The notes under the pieces: model-generated
Told to the model about the DNA's origin: nothing
Seen by the model: only the letters and a program-made list of their open reading frames with translations
The model's database searches: none
NCBI RefSeq assembly: GCF_018603905.1
Contig: NZ_JAHFZZ010000033.1
Coordinates: forward strand, 1-64,000
Source of the DNA: Nonomuraea sp. NEAU-A123
GTDB lineage: Bacteria; Actinomycetota; Actinomycetes; Streptosporangiales; Streptosporangiaceae
Direction: 5' to 3'
Length of the DNA stretch: 64,000 bases
Translations under genes and position numbers: made by a program
Shown: positions 36,596 to 45,515 of the stretch, piece by piece
How positions within the stretch are numbered: position 1 is the stretch's first letter
Layout: each line of letters opens with the position of its first letter

Positions 36596-36912
36596 TATTT
36601 CGTGGTGCGCTCTATAAGATCAAGGCCATTGCTGGCCCTCGGGACCGCGAGCAGCAGGGACGCCGGTATGGGGTGATCATTCAGTCGGACCGCTTCGCGA
36701 CCAGCGTCATCACCGTCGCCCTTACGTCGTCGAGCGCTGGACCGGCGATCTACCGGCCCGAGATCGAGTTCAACGGCACGAAGTCGCGCGTCCTGGCTGA
36801 CCAGATCTACTCTGTGTCGCCGTCCAGGCTGGGCGACTTCATGGGCACACTGGACGCACACGAGGCCGCAGAAGTGGACCGCGCGCTGATACTGAAACTC
36901 GGTCTCATCTGA
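36592..36912 (+). CDS. PemK/MazF family toxin (endoribonuclease)
   Basis: 106 residues. It has the CcdB/MazF-fold pattern: ALYKIKAIAGPRDREQQGRRYGVIIQSDRF, then VTVALTSSSAGPAIYRPEIEF and VLADQIYSVSPSRLGDFMGTL. Family members cut mRNA at short sequence motifs and are held inactive by a co-expressed antitoxin. GTG 36592 overlaps the upstream stop. Confidence 0.85.
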   Translation: MIFRGALYKIKAIAGPRDREQQGRRYGVIIQSDRFATSVITVALTSSSAGPAIYRPEIEFNGTKSRVLADQIYSVSPSRLGDFMGTLDAHEAAEVDRALILKLGLI

Positions 36913-36959
36913 AAGCCGCGGCCAGCCTCGACTCCACGTCTCCTTGGAAACCCAGCACT

Positions 36960-37613
36960 CTAACGTCTGGCCGCCAATGCCTCCACGCCGCTGACCACCA
37001 GGTCCACGCCGAACGAGTCGTAGAAGTCGGCGGTCATCCCCGCGACCATGGGACCGGCCATCTCCACCAGGTTCGGGTACTTCTCCGCTGGCAGTGACTG
37101 CAGGCCCAGGCGCTTCACCCGGACGATCTCGGCGATCTCCTCGGAGGTGTGGCCGGGCCGGAAGTGGACCGGGGCGTCGGCGATGGAGATGGCGCTCTGC
37201 AGCAGATACTTGGAGATCAGGCAGCACTCCTCCACGGTGAAGCCCGCCGTGCGAGCCAGGCCGAGGGCCTCGTTCCAGACCGCGAGGAAGCTGGGCACCG
37301 CGCCCTGGTCCACCTGCTCCAGCACGTTCTTCGCGCAGGGGTGGGTGCGCAGGACCCTGACCAGGCCCTCGACCAGCTCCCTCAGCCGGTCGCGCCACGG
37401 GCGGTCGTCGCCGCCCTTGACCCCGAAGCCCAGGATCAGGTGGTCGGCCATGCCGATGAGCAGTTGATCCTTGTTCTTGAAGTGCCAGTAGAGGGCCATC
37501 GGCGTCACGCCCAGGTCGGCTGCCAGGCGTCTGATCGTCACGGCGTCGAGCCCTTCGGCGTCACCGATCTCCAGGGCCCGCTCGACGATGGCCCGCGCGG
37601 TCAGTTTTCCCAT
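36960..37613 (-). CDS. TetR family regulator of the adjacent MFS exporter
   Basis: 217 residues from ATG 37613 (an in-frame TTG at 37625 is possible). The N-terminal helix-turn-helix is TIRRLAADLGVTPMALYWHFKNKDQLL; the C-terminus resembles TetR_C-type ligand domains (TetR_C_33-like). It is divergent from an MFS gene with clear palindromic sites between them. TATAGT nine bases before... the start region suggests a leaderless or very short-leader transcript. Confidence 0.87.
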   Translation of the reverse strand: MGKLTARAIVERALEIGDAEGLDAVTIRRLAADLGVTPMALYWHFKNKDQLLIGMADHLILGFGVKGGDDRPWRDRLRELVEGLVRVLRTHPCAKNVLEQVDQGAVPSFLAVWNEALGLARTAGFTVEECCLISKYLLQSAISIADAPVHFRPGHTSEEIAEIVRVKRLGLQSLPAEKYPNLVEMAGPMVAGMTADFYDSFGVDLVVSGVEALAARR

Positions 37614-37623
37614 CACGGTTGAC

Positions 37624-37674
37624 AACTATACGCCGTACAAGTTCAACTATACGACGTACAAGTACGACGTATAG
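37624..37674. promoter_or_regulatory. Tandem TetR operators between tetR and MFS gene
   Basis: Bases 37647-37674 form a 28-bp near-palindrome, with arms CTATACGACGTAC and GTACGACGTATAG around AA, identical to its reverse complement at 24 of 28 positions. A second related half-site, AACTATACGCCGTACAAGTT, lies at 37624-37643, next to the regulator's own start. Both overlap the predicted promoters, which suggests repression of both genes. Confidence 0.75.
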
Positions 37675-37683
37675 GAGACAGAC

Positions 37684-39108
37684 ATGGACCGGCGATGGTG
37701 GGCGCTCACCGCGGTGACGCTCGGGACCTTCATGACCTACCTCGACAACAACCTCGCCAACGTCGCGCTGCCGACGATCCAGCGAGAGCTCCGGCTGACG
37801 ATCTCCGGTTTGGAGTGGATCGTGAGCGGCTACATCCTGGTGTTCGCCGGGCTCATGCTGGTCGGCGGCCGGCTGGCCGACGTGTTCGGCGCCAGGCGGG
37901 TCTTCGCGACCGGTCTGGTGATCTTCACGCTGTCGTCCTTCGCCGCCGGGCTGGCCGGTGACGGCACCACGCTGATCGCCGCCCGCGCGGTGCAGGGGTT
38001 CGGCGCGGCGCTGCTCACGCCGACGGCGCTCGCGCTGCTGACGCAGATCTTCCCCGACCCGGGCGAGCGCGGCCGGGCCGTGGGCATCTGGAGCGCCTCC
38101 GGCGCGCTGTCGATGGCGCTCGGCCCGGTGACCGGCGGTTTCATCAGCGAGCACCTGCACTGGGGCTGGATCTACCTGATCAACGTGCCGATCGGGATCG
38201 TCACGCTGGGTCTCGCGCTGTGGGCCGTCCGTCCCGCCTTCACCCGGGTACGGCACAGTCTCGACCTGCCGGGCCTGGCCACCTCGGCGCTCGCGTTGTT
38301 CGCCCTGACCTACGCGCTGATCGAGGGCGACGGCGCCGGATGGACCTCACCGGAGATCCTGGCCGCCTTCGGCCTCGCGCTCGCGGCGGCGCTGGCGTTC
38401 CTGCTCGTCGAGGCGCGGGCCGCGGAGCCGATGATCGACCTGTCGCTGTTCCGGGCCAGGGTGTTCAGCGGCGGCCTGCTCACCATGGGCATCTGGTCGT
38501 TCGGCGTGTTCGGCATCTATTTCTTCAGCGCCCTCTGGCTGCAGAACGTGCTGGCCTTCTCCCCCACCGAGGCCGGCGCCGCGTTCGTGCCGATGGCCCT
38601 GCTCATGGCTGTCACGGCGATCCTGTCGCAGCGGATCAGCGCGCGGCTGGGCATCGGCCCCACCGTCGCGCTCGGCATGGTGCTGATGGGCGGCGGCATC
38701 CTCATGCTCTCCGGGATCGGCGCCGAGGCCGGGTACGGCGACGTGCTGCCCTGGTTCCTGCTGTACGGCCTGGGCGGCGGCCTGCTGGTGCCCCTGACCT
38801 CGGCGATCCTCACCGGCATGCCCGCGGGCAGGTCGGGCGTGGCCTCCGGGGTCCTGAACGTGTCGCGCGAGGTGTTCGGGCTGCTCGGCATCACCGTCCT
38901 GGGCGCCATCCTGAACTCCAGGCAGAGCGCCAGCGACCGGCCGCCGCTGACCGCCTTCCTCGACGCCTACCAGTTCACGCTGGTGCTGGCGGCCGTGCTC
39001 GTCCTGGCGGCGGTCCCGGTCAGCCTGTACGCGCTCCGCACCCGCCGTACGAGCGGCCGGCCGGACCAGCCCCCGGCCGACCGTCGGGAGCGGGCGACAA
39101 CCGGTTGA
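37684..39108 (+). CDS. MFS transporter, DHA2 family (EmrB/QacA-like)
   Basis: 474 residues and about 14 membrane helices. LDNNLANVALPTIQREL is the signature of helix 1 in DHA2 exporters, GGRLADVFGARRVF is motif A, and GAALLTPTALALLTQIF with GPVTGGFISEHLHWGWIYLINVP is motif C and beyond. It is expected to export a toxic compound, with induction by relief of the TetR repressor. AGGAGACAGAC precedes ATG 37684. Confidence 0.9.
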   Translation: MDRRWWALTAVTLGTFMTYLDNNLANVALPTIQRELRLTISGLEWIVSGYILVFAGLMLVGGRLADVFGARRVFATGLVIFTLSSFAAGLAGDGTTLIAARAVQGFGAALLTPTALALLTQIFPDPGERGRAVGIWSASGALSMALGPVTGGFISEHLHWGWIYLINVPIGIVTLGLALWAVRPAFTRVRHSLDLPGLATSALALFALTYALIEGDGAGWTSPEILAAFGLALAAALAFLLVEARAAEPMIDLSLFRARVFSGGLLTMGIWSFGVFGIYFFSALWLQNVLAFSPTEAGAAFVPMALLMAVTAILSQRISARLGIGPTVALGMVLMGGGILMLSGIGAEAGYGDVLPWFLLYGLGGGLLVPLTSAILTGMPAGRSGVASGVLNVSREVFGLLGITVLGAILNSRQSASDRPPLTAFLDAYQFTLVLAAVLVLAAVPVSLYALRTRRTSGRPDQPPADRRERATTG

Positions 39109-39125
39109 CGGACGCGATCAACCCC

Positions 39126-41030
39126 CTACGCGGCCCCGACGGTGGCGGGCTCGCCGATGACCTCCTCGATCACCGGGTCGGCGAACTGAGTGCGGTACAG
39201 CTCCTCATAGCGCCCCCCGGCGGCCAGCAGCTCGGCGTGCGTGCCCCGTTCGGCCACCCGCCCGTCCTCGATCACCAGGATGACGTCGGCCGCGCGGATC
39301 GTGGAGAGGCGGTGCGCGATCACCACGGCGGTCCTGCCCTGCAGGGCCTCGCCCAGCGCCTCCTGCACGGCCGCCTCCGAGGTGGAGTCGAGCGCCGCGG
39401 TGGCCTCGTCCAGGATCACCACTCTGGGCCTGGCCAGCAGCAGCCGGGCGATCGTCAGCCGCTGGCGCTCGCCGCCCGACAGCCGGTAGCCGCGCTCGCC
39501 GACCACGGTGTCGAGGCCGTCGGGCAGGGACTCGATCAGCGTGGCCAGCCTGGCCCGGCCGAGCACCTCCCACAGCTCGTCCTCATCGGCCTCGGGCCTG
39601 GCCAGCAGCAGGTTGGCCCGGATCGTCTCGTGGAACAGGTGCCCGTCCTGGGTCACCATGCCGAGCGTGTCGCGGATCGAGTCGGCGGTCAGGTCCCGTA
39701 CGTCCACGCCGCCGATCCGTACGGACCCGGAGTCTGCGTCGTACAGCCTCGGCAGGAGCTGGGCGATCGTCGACTTGCCCGCGCCCGAGGAGCCCACGAG
39801 GGCGACCATCTGGCCCGGTTCGGCGGTGAACGAGACGCCGTGCAGCACCTCGGCCCCACCGCGCGAGTCGAGCACGGCGACCTCCTCCAGTGAGGCGAGC
39901 GAGACCTTGTCGGCCGAGGGGTAGGCGAAACGCACGTCGTCGAACTCCACCGAGACCGGTCCGTCGGGGACGCGGACCGCGCCCGGCCGTTCCTTGATGA
40001 GCGGTTCGAGATCGAGCACCTCGAAGACCCGCTCGAAGCTGACCAGCGCGCTCATCACGTCCACCCGGGCGCTGGCCAGTGAGGTCAGCGGTGAGTACAG
40101 GCGGGTGAGCAGCAGCGCCAGCGCAACGACCGAGCCGGCGTCGAGCTGGTCGCGCAGCGCGTAGAAGCCGCCCAGGCCGTACACCAGGGCCAGGGCCAGC
40201 GCGGACACCAGGGTGAGCGCGGTGACGAAGATCGACTGCGTCATGGCCGTGCGCACGCCGATGTCACGCACCCGCCTGGCCCGGTTCGCGAACTCCGCCG
40301 ACTCGCGGGCGGGCCGGCCGAACAGCTTCACCAGCGTCGCGCCGGGCGCGGAGAAGCGCTCGGTCATCTGCGTGCCCATGGCCGCGTTGTGGTCGGCCGC
40401 CTCACGCCTCAGCCGGGCGATCCTGACGCCCATCCGGCGGGCGGGCAGGACGAACACCGGCAGCAGCAACAGCGCGAGCAGCGTGATCTGCCAGGAGATC
40501 CCGATCATCACGATGAGGGTCAGCACGAGCGTCACGACGTTGCCCGCCACGCTGGACAGGGTGTCGGTGAAGGCGCGCTGCGCGCCGATCACGTCGTTGT
40601 TCAACCGGCTGACCAGGGCGCCCGTGCGGGTCCTGGTGAAGAAGGCGATCGGCATCCGCTGCACGTGGTCGAAGACGGCGGTGCGCAGGTCGAGGATCAG
40701 CCCTTCACCGAGCCCCGCCGACAGCCATCTGGTCAGCAGCCCCAGCCCGGCCTCGGCCAGGGCGAGCCCCGCGATCAATCCGGCGAGCCCGGCCACGATA
40801 CCGAACGTCTCACCCTTGACGATCGCGTCGACGACCCGGCCCGCGAGGACGGGTGAGACCACCGCCAAGGCCGCCATCACCACGCTCAACACCAAGAAGA
40901 GCACCACTCTTCGCCGGTGCGGGCGGGCGAAGGCGGCGATGCGACGGAGCGTCGCCCTGGACAGCGGGCGACGCTCCGTCTGATTGTTCAGTGAGTAAAG
41001 CTGGTGCCATGCGGTCATTTCCATGCTCAT
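39126..41030 (-). CDS. ABC exporter, fused permease and ATPase
   Basis: 634 residues: N-terminal six-helix ABC type I exporter domain (about residues 40-330) and C-terminal nucleotide-binding domain. Walker A is VGSSGAGKST, the signature is LSGGERQRL, and Walker B is RVVILDEATAALD, with the switch His in VIAHRLST. One half-transporter gene is present, so it acts as a homodimer or pairs elsewhere. Starts at 41030 or 41024. It converges with the MFS gene over 17 bp. Confidence 0.9.
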   Translation of the reverse strand: MSMEMTAWHQLYSLNNQTERRPLSRATLRRIAAFARPHRRRVVLFLVLSVVMAALAVVSPVLAGRVVDAIVKGETFGIVAGLAGLIAGLALAEAGLGLLTRWLSAGLGEGLILDLRTAVFDHVQRMPIAFFTRTRTGALVSRLNNDVIGAQRAFTDTLSSVAGNVVTLVLTLIVMIGISWQITLLALLLLPVFVLPARRMGVRIARLRREAADHNAAMGTQMTERFSAPGATLVKLFGRPARESAEFANRARRVRDIGVRTAMTQSIFVTALTLVSALALALVYGLGGFYALRDQLDAGSVVALALLLTRLYSPLTSLASARVDVMSALVSFERVFEVLDLEPLIKERPGAVRVPDGPVSVEFDDVRFAYPSADKVSLASLEEVAVLDSRGGAEVLHGVSFTAEPGQMVALVGSSGAGKSTIAQLLPRLYDADSGSVRIGGVDVRDLTADSIRDTLGMVTQDGHLFHETIRANLLLARPEADEDELWEVLGRARLATLIESLPDGLDTVVGERGYRLSGGERQRLTIARLLLARPRVVILDEATAALDSTSEAAVQEALGEALQGRTAVVIAHRLSTIRAADVILVIEDGRVAERGTHAELLAAGGRYEELYRTQFADPVIEEVIGEPATVGAA

Positions 41031-41064
41031 GCATGGCAGCTTAGAAGCTCAACTTAACTTCAGG

Positions 41065-43107
41065 TCAAGCGCCGACCTGCTTGCCCTTGGCGTGCCAGAC
41101 CACGGCGACCGACGGACGCGGCTGGTCACCGTCGGGCCAGCGGCTGGCCGGCTTGTCCGGGGTGGCACCGTCCAGCTCGCCCGGGTGCTGCACCGCGACG
41201 AACACGCTGCGCTGGTCCTGGGTGACCATCGGCCCGCAGGTCTCCGCGCCGAGCGGAACCGTGAGGAACTGGCGCAGGTGCCCGCGCTCCTTGCCGCGCA
41301 CCGGCATCACGAACATGCCGTCGTTGCTGCCGAGCTGGTTGCCGTCGGTGGAGATCCAGAGGTTACCGTCACGGTCGAAGGCCACGTTGTCCGGGCAGGA
41401 GATCGGCGAGACCTTCGTCTTGTCGTAGCCGGCGAAGTAGGTCGCGGGGTCGTTCGGGTCGCCGCAGATCAGCGGGAGCGACCAGGCGAACGTCTTCTCC
41501 CCCGCGTCGTCGCGCCGCTCGACGATCTCCAGCACGTGGCCGTGCTTGTTGGACGGGCGCGGGTTGGCCTCGTCGACCTGGGCCGCGGTGCGGTTGGTGT
41601 TGTTGGTCAGCGCCACGTACACGCCGCCGGTGACCGGGTTGCGCTCCATGTCCTCGGGGCGGTCCATCTTGGTCGCCCCCACCTTGTCGGCGGCGACGCG
41701 GGTGTAGACCAGCACCTCGATGGCGGTCATGCCGTCCACGTACGACCTGTCGCCCGAGACCAGCGGGATCCACTGGCCGGAGCCGTCGAAGGCGCCGTCG
41801 GACGGCAGCTTGCCCGACCCGTCGATCTCGGCGGCGGGACTGTCGCCGGTGAACTTGGCGACGTAGAGCGTGCCCTCGTCGAGCAGGTTCCGGTTGTGCC
41901 GGTCGTTGCCGGGGATGTAGCGGTTCTTCGAGACGAACTTGTAGATGTACTCGAAGCGGGAGTCGTCCCCCATGTACACGACCACGCGGCCGTCACGGGC
42001 CAGCGTGGTGTTGGCGGCCTCGTGCTTCAGGCGGCCCAGCGCGGTCCGCTTGACCGGCGTCGAGTCGGGGTCGAACGGGTCGATCTCCACGACCCAGCCG
42101 AACCTGTTGGCCTCGTTCGGGTGCTTGGCCAGGTCGAAGCGCTCCTCGACGCGGTCGAACCGGCGGCTGCTCGCCGGGGTGCCGGTCGTGATCGTGTAGC
42201 GGGAGATGTAGGGCAACTGCGCCGCCGGGACCTTGTCGCCGTTGACGAAGTACTGGTCGATGTTCTCCTCGGCGGTCAGCACCGTGCCCCACGGCGTCGA
42301 TCCACCGGAGCAGTTGTTCAGCATGCCGACGGGGGTGCGGCCCTCCGGGTCGGCGGCGGTCTTGAGCGGGTCGCTGCCCGCGGCGGGGCCGCTGAAGCGC
42401 ATCGGCGTCTGGGCGGTGACGCGCCGGTTGTAGCGCCTGCGGCCGGTGGTGACCAGCTTCCACTGACCGGTGCCGCGTACGCGCTCGATCTCGACGACCG
42501 AGCCGCCGTGCGCGGCCAGCGCGATCTTGATCTGCTCCTCGGTGGCGGCGACGCCGGTGGTGTAGCCGCGGAACATCAGGTTCTCGTTGGTGTACTCGTG
42601 GTTCACCCACAGCAGGCCGCGGTTAGCGCCCATCGGGAAGAGCGTGACGAAGTCGCAGTTGTACCCGAACTGCTTGGACTGCGCCTCGGCACTCTGGTTG
42701 TCGAAGTCGAACGCGGGCGCGTCGGCCGTCACGGGGTCGCCCCAGCGCGCGACGACGGCCGAGGTGTAGCCGTCGGGGACGGTCAGCGCGTCCTCCTTGT
42801 TCGGCGGCACGGGGGTGAAGCGGATGTCCCCCGAAGAGTGACCCAAGAGCTCGGCCTGCGGCTCCGTGGGCTCGGCCAGAGCCGGTACGGCTCCGATCCC
42901 GACGACCCCGGCGGCCAGGGCGCCCAGGGTGCCGGCGCGGAGCATGCCCCTGCGGGAGATCGCCTGCGCGACCACGTCGCCGAAGTAGGTGTTGTCGCTG
43001 GGGTTGGCCACGTCGTGCGCACAAGCGTTGCCGCAGCGGAACCGGCAGGTCATCGCCGATCGGCCAGATGTATGCGTGGGCAGCAGCGGTAGCAGCCGGT
43101 TCGCCAC
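41065..43107 (-). CDS. phoX: PhoX-like alkaline phosphatase (DUF839), Tat-exported
   Basis: 680 residues. After LLPLLPTHTSGRSAMTCRFRCGNAC, a Tat signal SRRGMLRAGTLGALAAGVVG precedes the mature PhoX beta-propeller. Recognisable segments are FGYNCDFVTLFP, GLLWVNHEYTN, LNNCSGGSTPWGTVLTAEEN and CPDNVAFDRDGNLWISTDGNQ. Family members are calcium/iron-dependent phosphomonoesterases of the PhoX type, often induced by phosphate limitation. The stretch before the Tat motif is longer than usual but is conserved in actinobacterial homologues as I recall. Confidence 0.88.
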   Translation of the reverse strand: MANRLLPLLPTHTSGRSAMTCRFRCGNACAHDVANPSDNTYFGDVVAQAISRRGMLRAGTLGALAAGVVGIGAVPALAEPTEPQAELLGHSSGDIRFTPVPPNKEDALTVPDGYTSAVVARWGDPVTADAPAFDFDNQSAEAQSKQFGYNCDFVTLFPMGANRGLLWVNHEYTNENLMFRGYTTGVAATEEQIKIALAAHGGSVVEIERVRGTGQWKLVTTGRRRYNRRVTAQTPMRFSGPAAGSDPLKTAADPEGRTPVGMLNNCSGGSTPWGTVLTAEENIDQYFVNGDKVPAAQLPYISRYTITTGTPASSRRFDRVEERFDLAKHPNEANRFGWVVEIDPFDPDSTPVKRTALGRLKHEAANTTLARDGRVVVYMGDDSRFEYIYKFVSKNRYIPGNDRHNRNLLDEGTLYVAKFTGDSPAAEIDGSGKLPSDGAFDGSGQWIPLVSGDRSYVDGMTAIEVLVYTRVAADKVGATKMDRPEDMERNPVTGGVYVALTNNTNRTAAQVDEANPRPSNKHGHVLEIVERRDDAGEKTFAWSLPLICGDPNDPATYFAGYDKTKVSPISCPDNVAFDRDGNLWISTDGNQLGSNDGMFVMPVRGKERGHLRQFLTVPLGAETCGPMVTQDQRSVFVAVQHPGELDGATPDKPASRWPDGDQPRPSVAVVWHAKGKQVGA

Positions 43108-43220
43108 AGGTCCTCCAAAAAAGTACGGTCTTCCGGCGGGGACGCTACGACCGTCATCGAAACCGCAGATGAACGACGACCTCCGGCACGATGAACGCTT
43201 CCTGGGGACACAATGGTGAG

Positions 43221-43658
43221 GTGCCTACGCGGAAGCTGGACCCAGAGAAATTGCGGGCCGCACTGGACGCCCAACTCGTGGCGCTGGACGAACCCCCCTT
43301 CGACGGGCCGCCGTCGGCACTGGCCGGTGCGCTGGTCTCAGCCGTGCTCGCCGCGTACGAGCGCGACCTCCGGCCCGAGCGGGACGCGGCCCGGCAGGCC
43401 GTGCGCTACCTCCTCGACCGGCTGGCGACCGCCGCACCCGGGAGGACGGTGGAGGTGCGTGTGCCGCCGTACGCGGCCGTACAGGCCATCGCGGGGCCAC
43501 GCCACACGCGCGGCACTCCCCCGAACGTCGTGGAGACGGACGGCCGCACCTGGATCGAGCTCGCGCTGGGCCGCCTCACCTGGGCCGAGGCCATGGCCAA
43601 GGGCGCCGTCTCGGCGAGCGGCGCCCGGGCCGACCTGTCCGGCCACCTTCCGCTCTAG
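43221..43658 (+). CDS. Sterol-carrier-family-like protein
   Basis: 145 residues from GTG 43221 (ATG 43191 possible). RTVEVRVPPYAAVQAIAGPRHTRGTPPNVVETDGRTWIELALGRLTWAEAM is the pattern of the small actinobacterial SCP2-like domain. The domain is thought to bind hydrophobic ligands; the actual role is unknown. It overlaps the convergent DUF4190 gene by four bases. Confidence 0.75.
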   Translation: MPTRKLDPEKLRAALDAQLVALDEPPFDGPPSALAGALVSAVLAAYERDLRPERDAARQAVRYLLDRLATAAPGRTVEVRVPPYAAVQAIAGPRHTRGTPPNVVETDGRTWIELALGRLTWAEAMAKGAVSASGARADLSGHLPL

Positions 43659-44875
43659 CCGTTACGCCGCATCCAGGGGAACTTGTCCTCGAAGCACTTG
43701 TCGGCGAGCTGGCCGGGCAGGTGGCCGCACTCCTGGACCACGCTCCAGAACCAGATGGCCACGATGGCGAAGATGATCAGGGCGACGACGCTGATCGCGA
43801 TGCCCGTGATGGCGCGGCCCTTGCCCACGCCCCTGCTGAGCGCGACGCTGCCGAAGACGATCGACAGGATCGCGGTGAGCAGGCCGGTGAAACAGACGAA
43901 GACGAGGAACGGGCTGGCGACACCCAGCACCAGCGAGGCCGTGGCCAGGCCGCTGCCCGGCTTGATGGGCTGACCGGTCTGGTAGGGGCCGTACCCCGGG
44001 GGCGGGCCGTAGGGGGGACCGCCGCCGCCGGGCGGGCCGCCGTACGGGCTGGAGGGCGAGGTGCCGGGGACGGCCGGAATGGGCTCGGTCCTCGGCGGAA
44101 TGTCCCGCTGCTCACCATACGGCGCGGAAGGACCGTATCCCCTGGGGCCGCCTTCGTACGGCGACCCGGGCGGACGGCCTTCCCCGTACGGCGACCCGGC
44201 CGGGCGACCTTCCCCGAACGACTGCCCGGGCGGGCGACCTTCCCCGAACGGCTGCCCGGCACCCTCACCGGACGGCTGCGGACGGGCGTCCTCGAACGGC
44301 CACTCGGCGCCCTCATCAGCCTGGCGGCCTTCCCCGTACGGCGGCGCGGCGCCCTCACCAGACGGCGGGCGGGCCCCCTCGGACGGCGGCGGCTGCGCGC
44401 CGGGTGGCGCGAACGATGGCCGGTCGTCCTGCGATGACGGCGGCGGCTCCTCCGGTGGCGTGGTCGCCGGCTCGTAGCGCGACGGTGTCGTGGACCCCGG
44501 CGCGCCGGGCTCCCCGCCGTCGCGCTCCCAGCCCGGATAGGTCGGCCGCGCCCCGGGCATCGGGAACGCCTGAGTCTGCTCCGCGTCCCCCTCCTGGGCC
44601 GCGGCCGGGCCCGGCGTCTCGGGAGAGGTGGGCAGGTCGGGGTGGAACGGCGTCCGCGGCTCCCCTCCGGGACGCGGCGGCTCCTCCCGGGGCACCACCG
44701 GCGGCGCGGGCGTGATCGGCTCCTCGGTGCCGGGCTCCCCGCCCTCCCCGTTGGCGCCCGTGCCGGAGTCGCCGGGCGTCCTGCCGGTGGGCTCGTCCTC
44801 GCGCGGCGGCTCGTCCCGCGAGGGGCGGTCGCCGTCGTTCGGTCGGGGATGGTTCGGATCTCCAGGTGTGGTCAC
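43655..44875 (-). CDS. Proline-rich protein with C-terminal DUF4190 membrane domain
   Basis: 406 residues. The first ~300 are low-complexity, Pro/Gly/Glu-rich, with repeats such as FGEGRP and SPYGEGRPPG. The last ~100 hold two membrane helices (LATASLVLGVASPFLVFVCF and ITGIAISVVALIIFAIVAIW) of the DUF4190 type. Such proteins are common in actinobacteria; the disordered region probably lies in the cytosol. GTG 44875 is the start. Confidence 0.82.
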   Translation of the reverse strand: MTTPGDPNHPRPNDGDRPSRDEPPREDEPTGRTPGDSGTGANGEGGEPGTEEPITPAPPVVPREEPPRPGGEPRTPFHPDLPTSPETPGPAAAQEGDAEQTQAFPMPGARPTYPGWERDGGEPGAPGSTTPSRYEPATTPPEEPPPSSQDDRPSFAPPGAQPPPSEGARPPSGEGAAPPYGEGRQADEGAEWPFEDARPQPSGEGAGQPFGEGRPPGQSFGEGRPAGSPYGEGRPPGSPYEGGPRGYGPSAPYGEQRDIPPRTEPIPAVPGTSPSSPYGGPPGGGGPPYGPPPGYGPYQTGQPIKPGSGLATASLVLGVASPFLVFVCFTGLLTAILSIVFGSVALSRGVGKGRAITGIAISVVALIIFAIVAIWFWSVVQECGHLPGQLADKCFEDKFPWMRRNG

Positions 44876-45017
44876 GTCTGCGTCTCCCGACGGGTCTGCA
44901 TGCCGGATACTTCACCCTTTCGCGCATGCCACCACCGAAACCGCGCGACACGGTAAAACCCCCCTCATCCTTGGGTCACCATGCGCCAAACCGGCAGGCG
45001 GCAGGCAAGATGAGGAC

Positions 45018-45422
45018 ATGCTGGAAGAGACCCTGACCTACGCGCTGATCATGGTCATGAAGACGAAACGCAACCAGATGGCCGCGGCCCTGGTCCCGCT
45101 GGGCCTGCACGGCGGTCAGGAACTGCTGCTCAACCAGCTATGGCAGCAGGACGGCCTCACCCAGAGCGAGCTCATCGGCCGGCTGGGCGTCGAGCCGCCG
45201 ACCGTCACCAAGACCGTCCAGCGCCTGGAACGGGCCGGCTTCCTGCACCGCACCCCGGACCCCGACCGGCCGCGGGTGAGCCGCGTCTGGCTGACCGACG
45301 CGGGCCGGGCCGTCCGCGAGCCCGTGGAACAGATCTGGGCCAGGATGGACGAAGAGCTGCTGGGCACCTTCGACGCGGAGGAGCGCGACGTGTTCGCCCG
45401 CCTGCTGCGTGCCATGCCCTAA
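45018..45422 (+). CDS. MarR family transcriptional regulator
   Basis: 134 residues. The winged helix runs LTQSELIGRLGVEPPTVTKTVQRLERAGFLHRTPDPDRPRVSRVWLT, with the wing DPDRPRVS. It precedes an SDR oxidoreductase gene in the same direction, and a strong palindrome lies between them, so it very likely controls that gene. Confidence 0.9.
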   Translation: MLEETLTYALIMVMKTKRNQMAAALVPLGLHGGQELLLNQLWQQDGLTQSELIGRLGVEPPTVTKTVQRLERAGFLHRTPDPDRPRVSRVWLTDAGRAVREPVEQIWARMDEELLGTFDAEERDVFARLLRAMP

Positions 45423-45472
45423 GAACCCTTTCACTCCCAGCGAAACCGCCTTGCGGTCCGGCGTTCAGATGA

Positions 45473-45500
45473 GATTAGCTGGCTAATTAGTCGGCTAATC
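45473..45500 (+). promoter_or_regulatory. MarR-type operator upstream of the SDR gene
   Basis: A 28-bp near-perfect palindrome runs from GATTAGCTGGCTAA to TTAGTCGGCTAATC (24 of 28 positions match the reverse complement). It ends 15 bp before the SDR start, overlapping the expected promoter. It consists of two TTAGC-type half-site pairs, typical of MarR operators. Confidence 0.75.
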
Positions 45501-45515
45501 AACGAGGAGTTCATC

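Noticed and set aside
41023..43092. Long frame opposite PhoX
   Set aside because: No motif; the minus strand holds a Tat signal and conserved PhoX segments.
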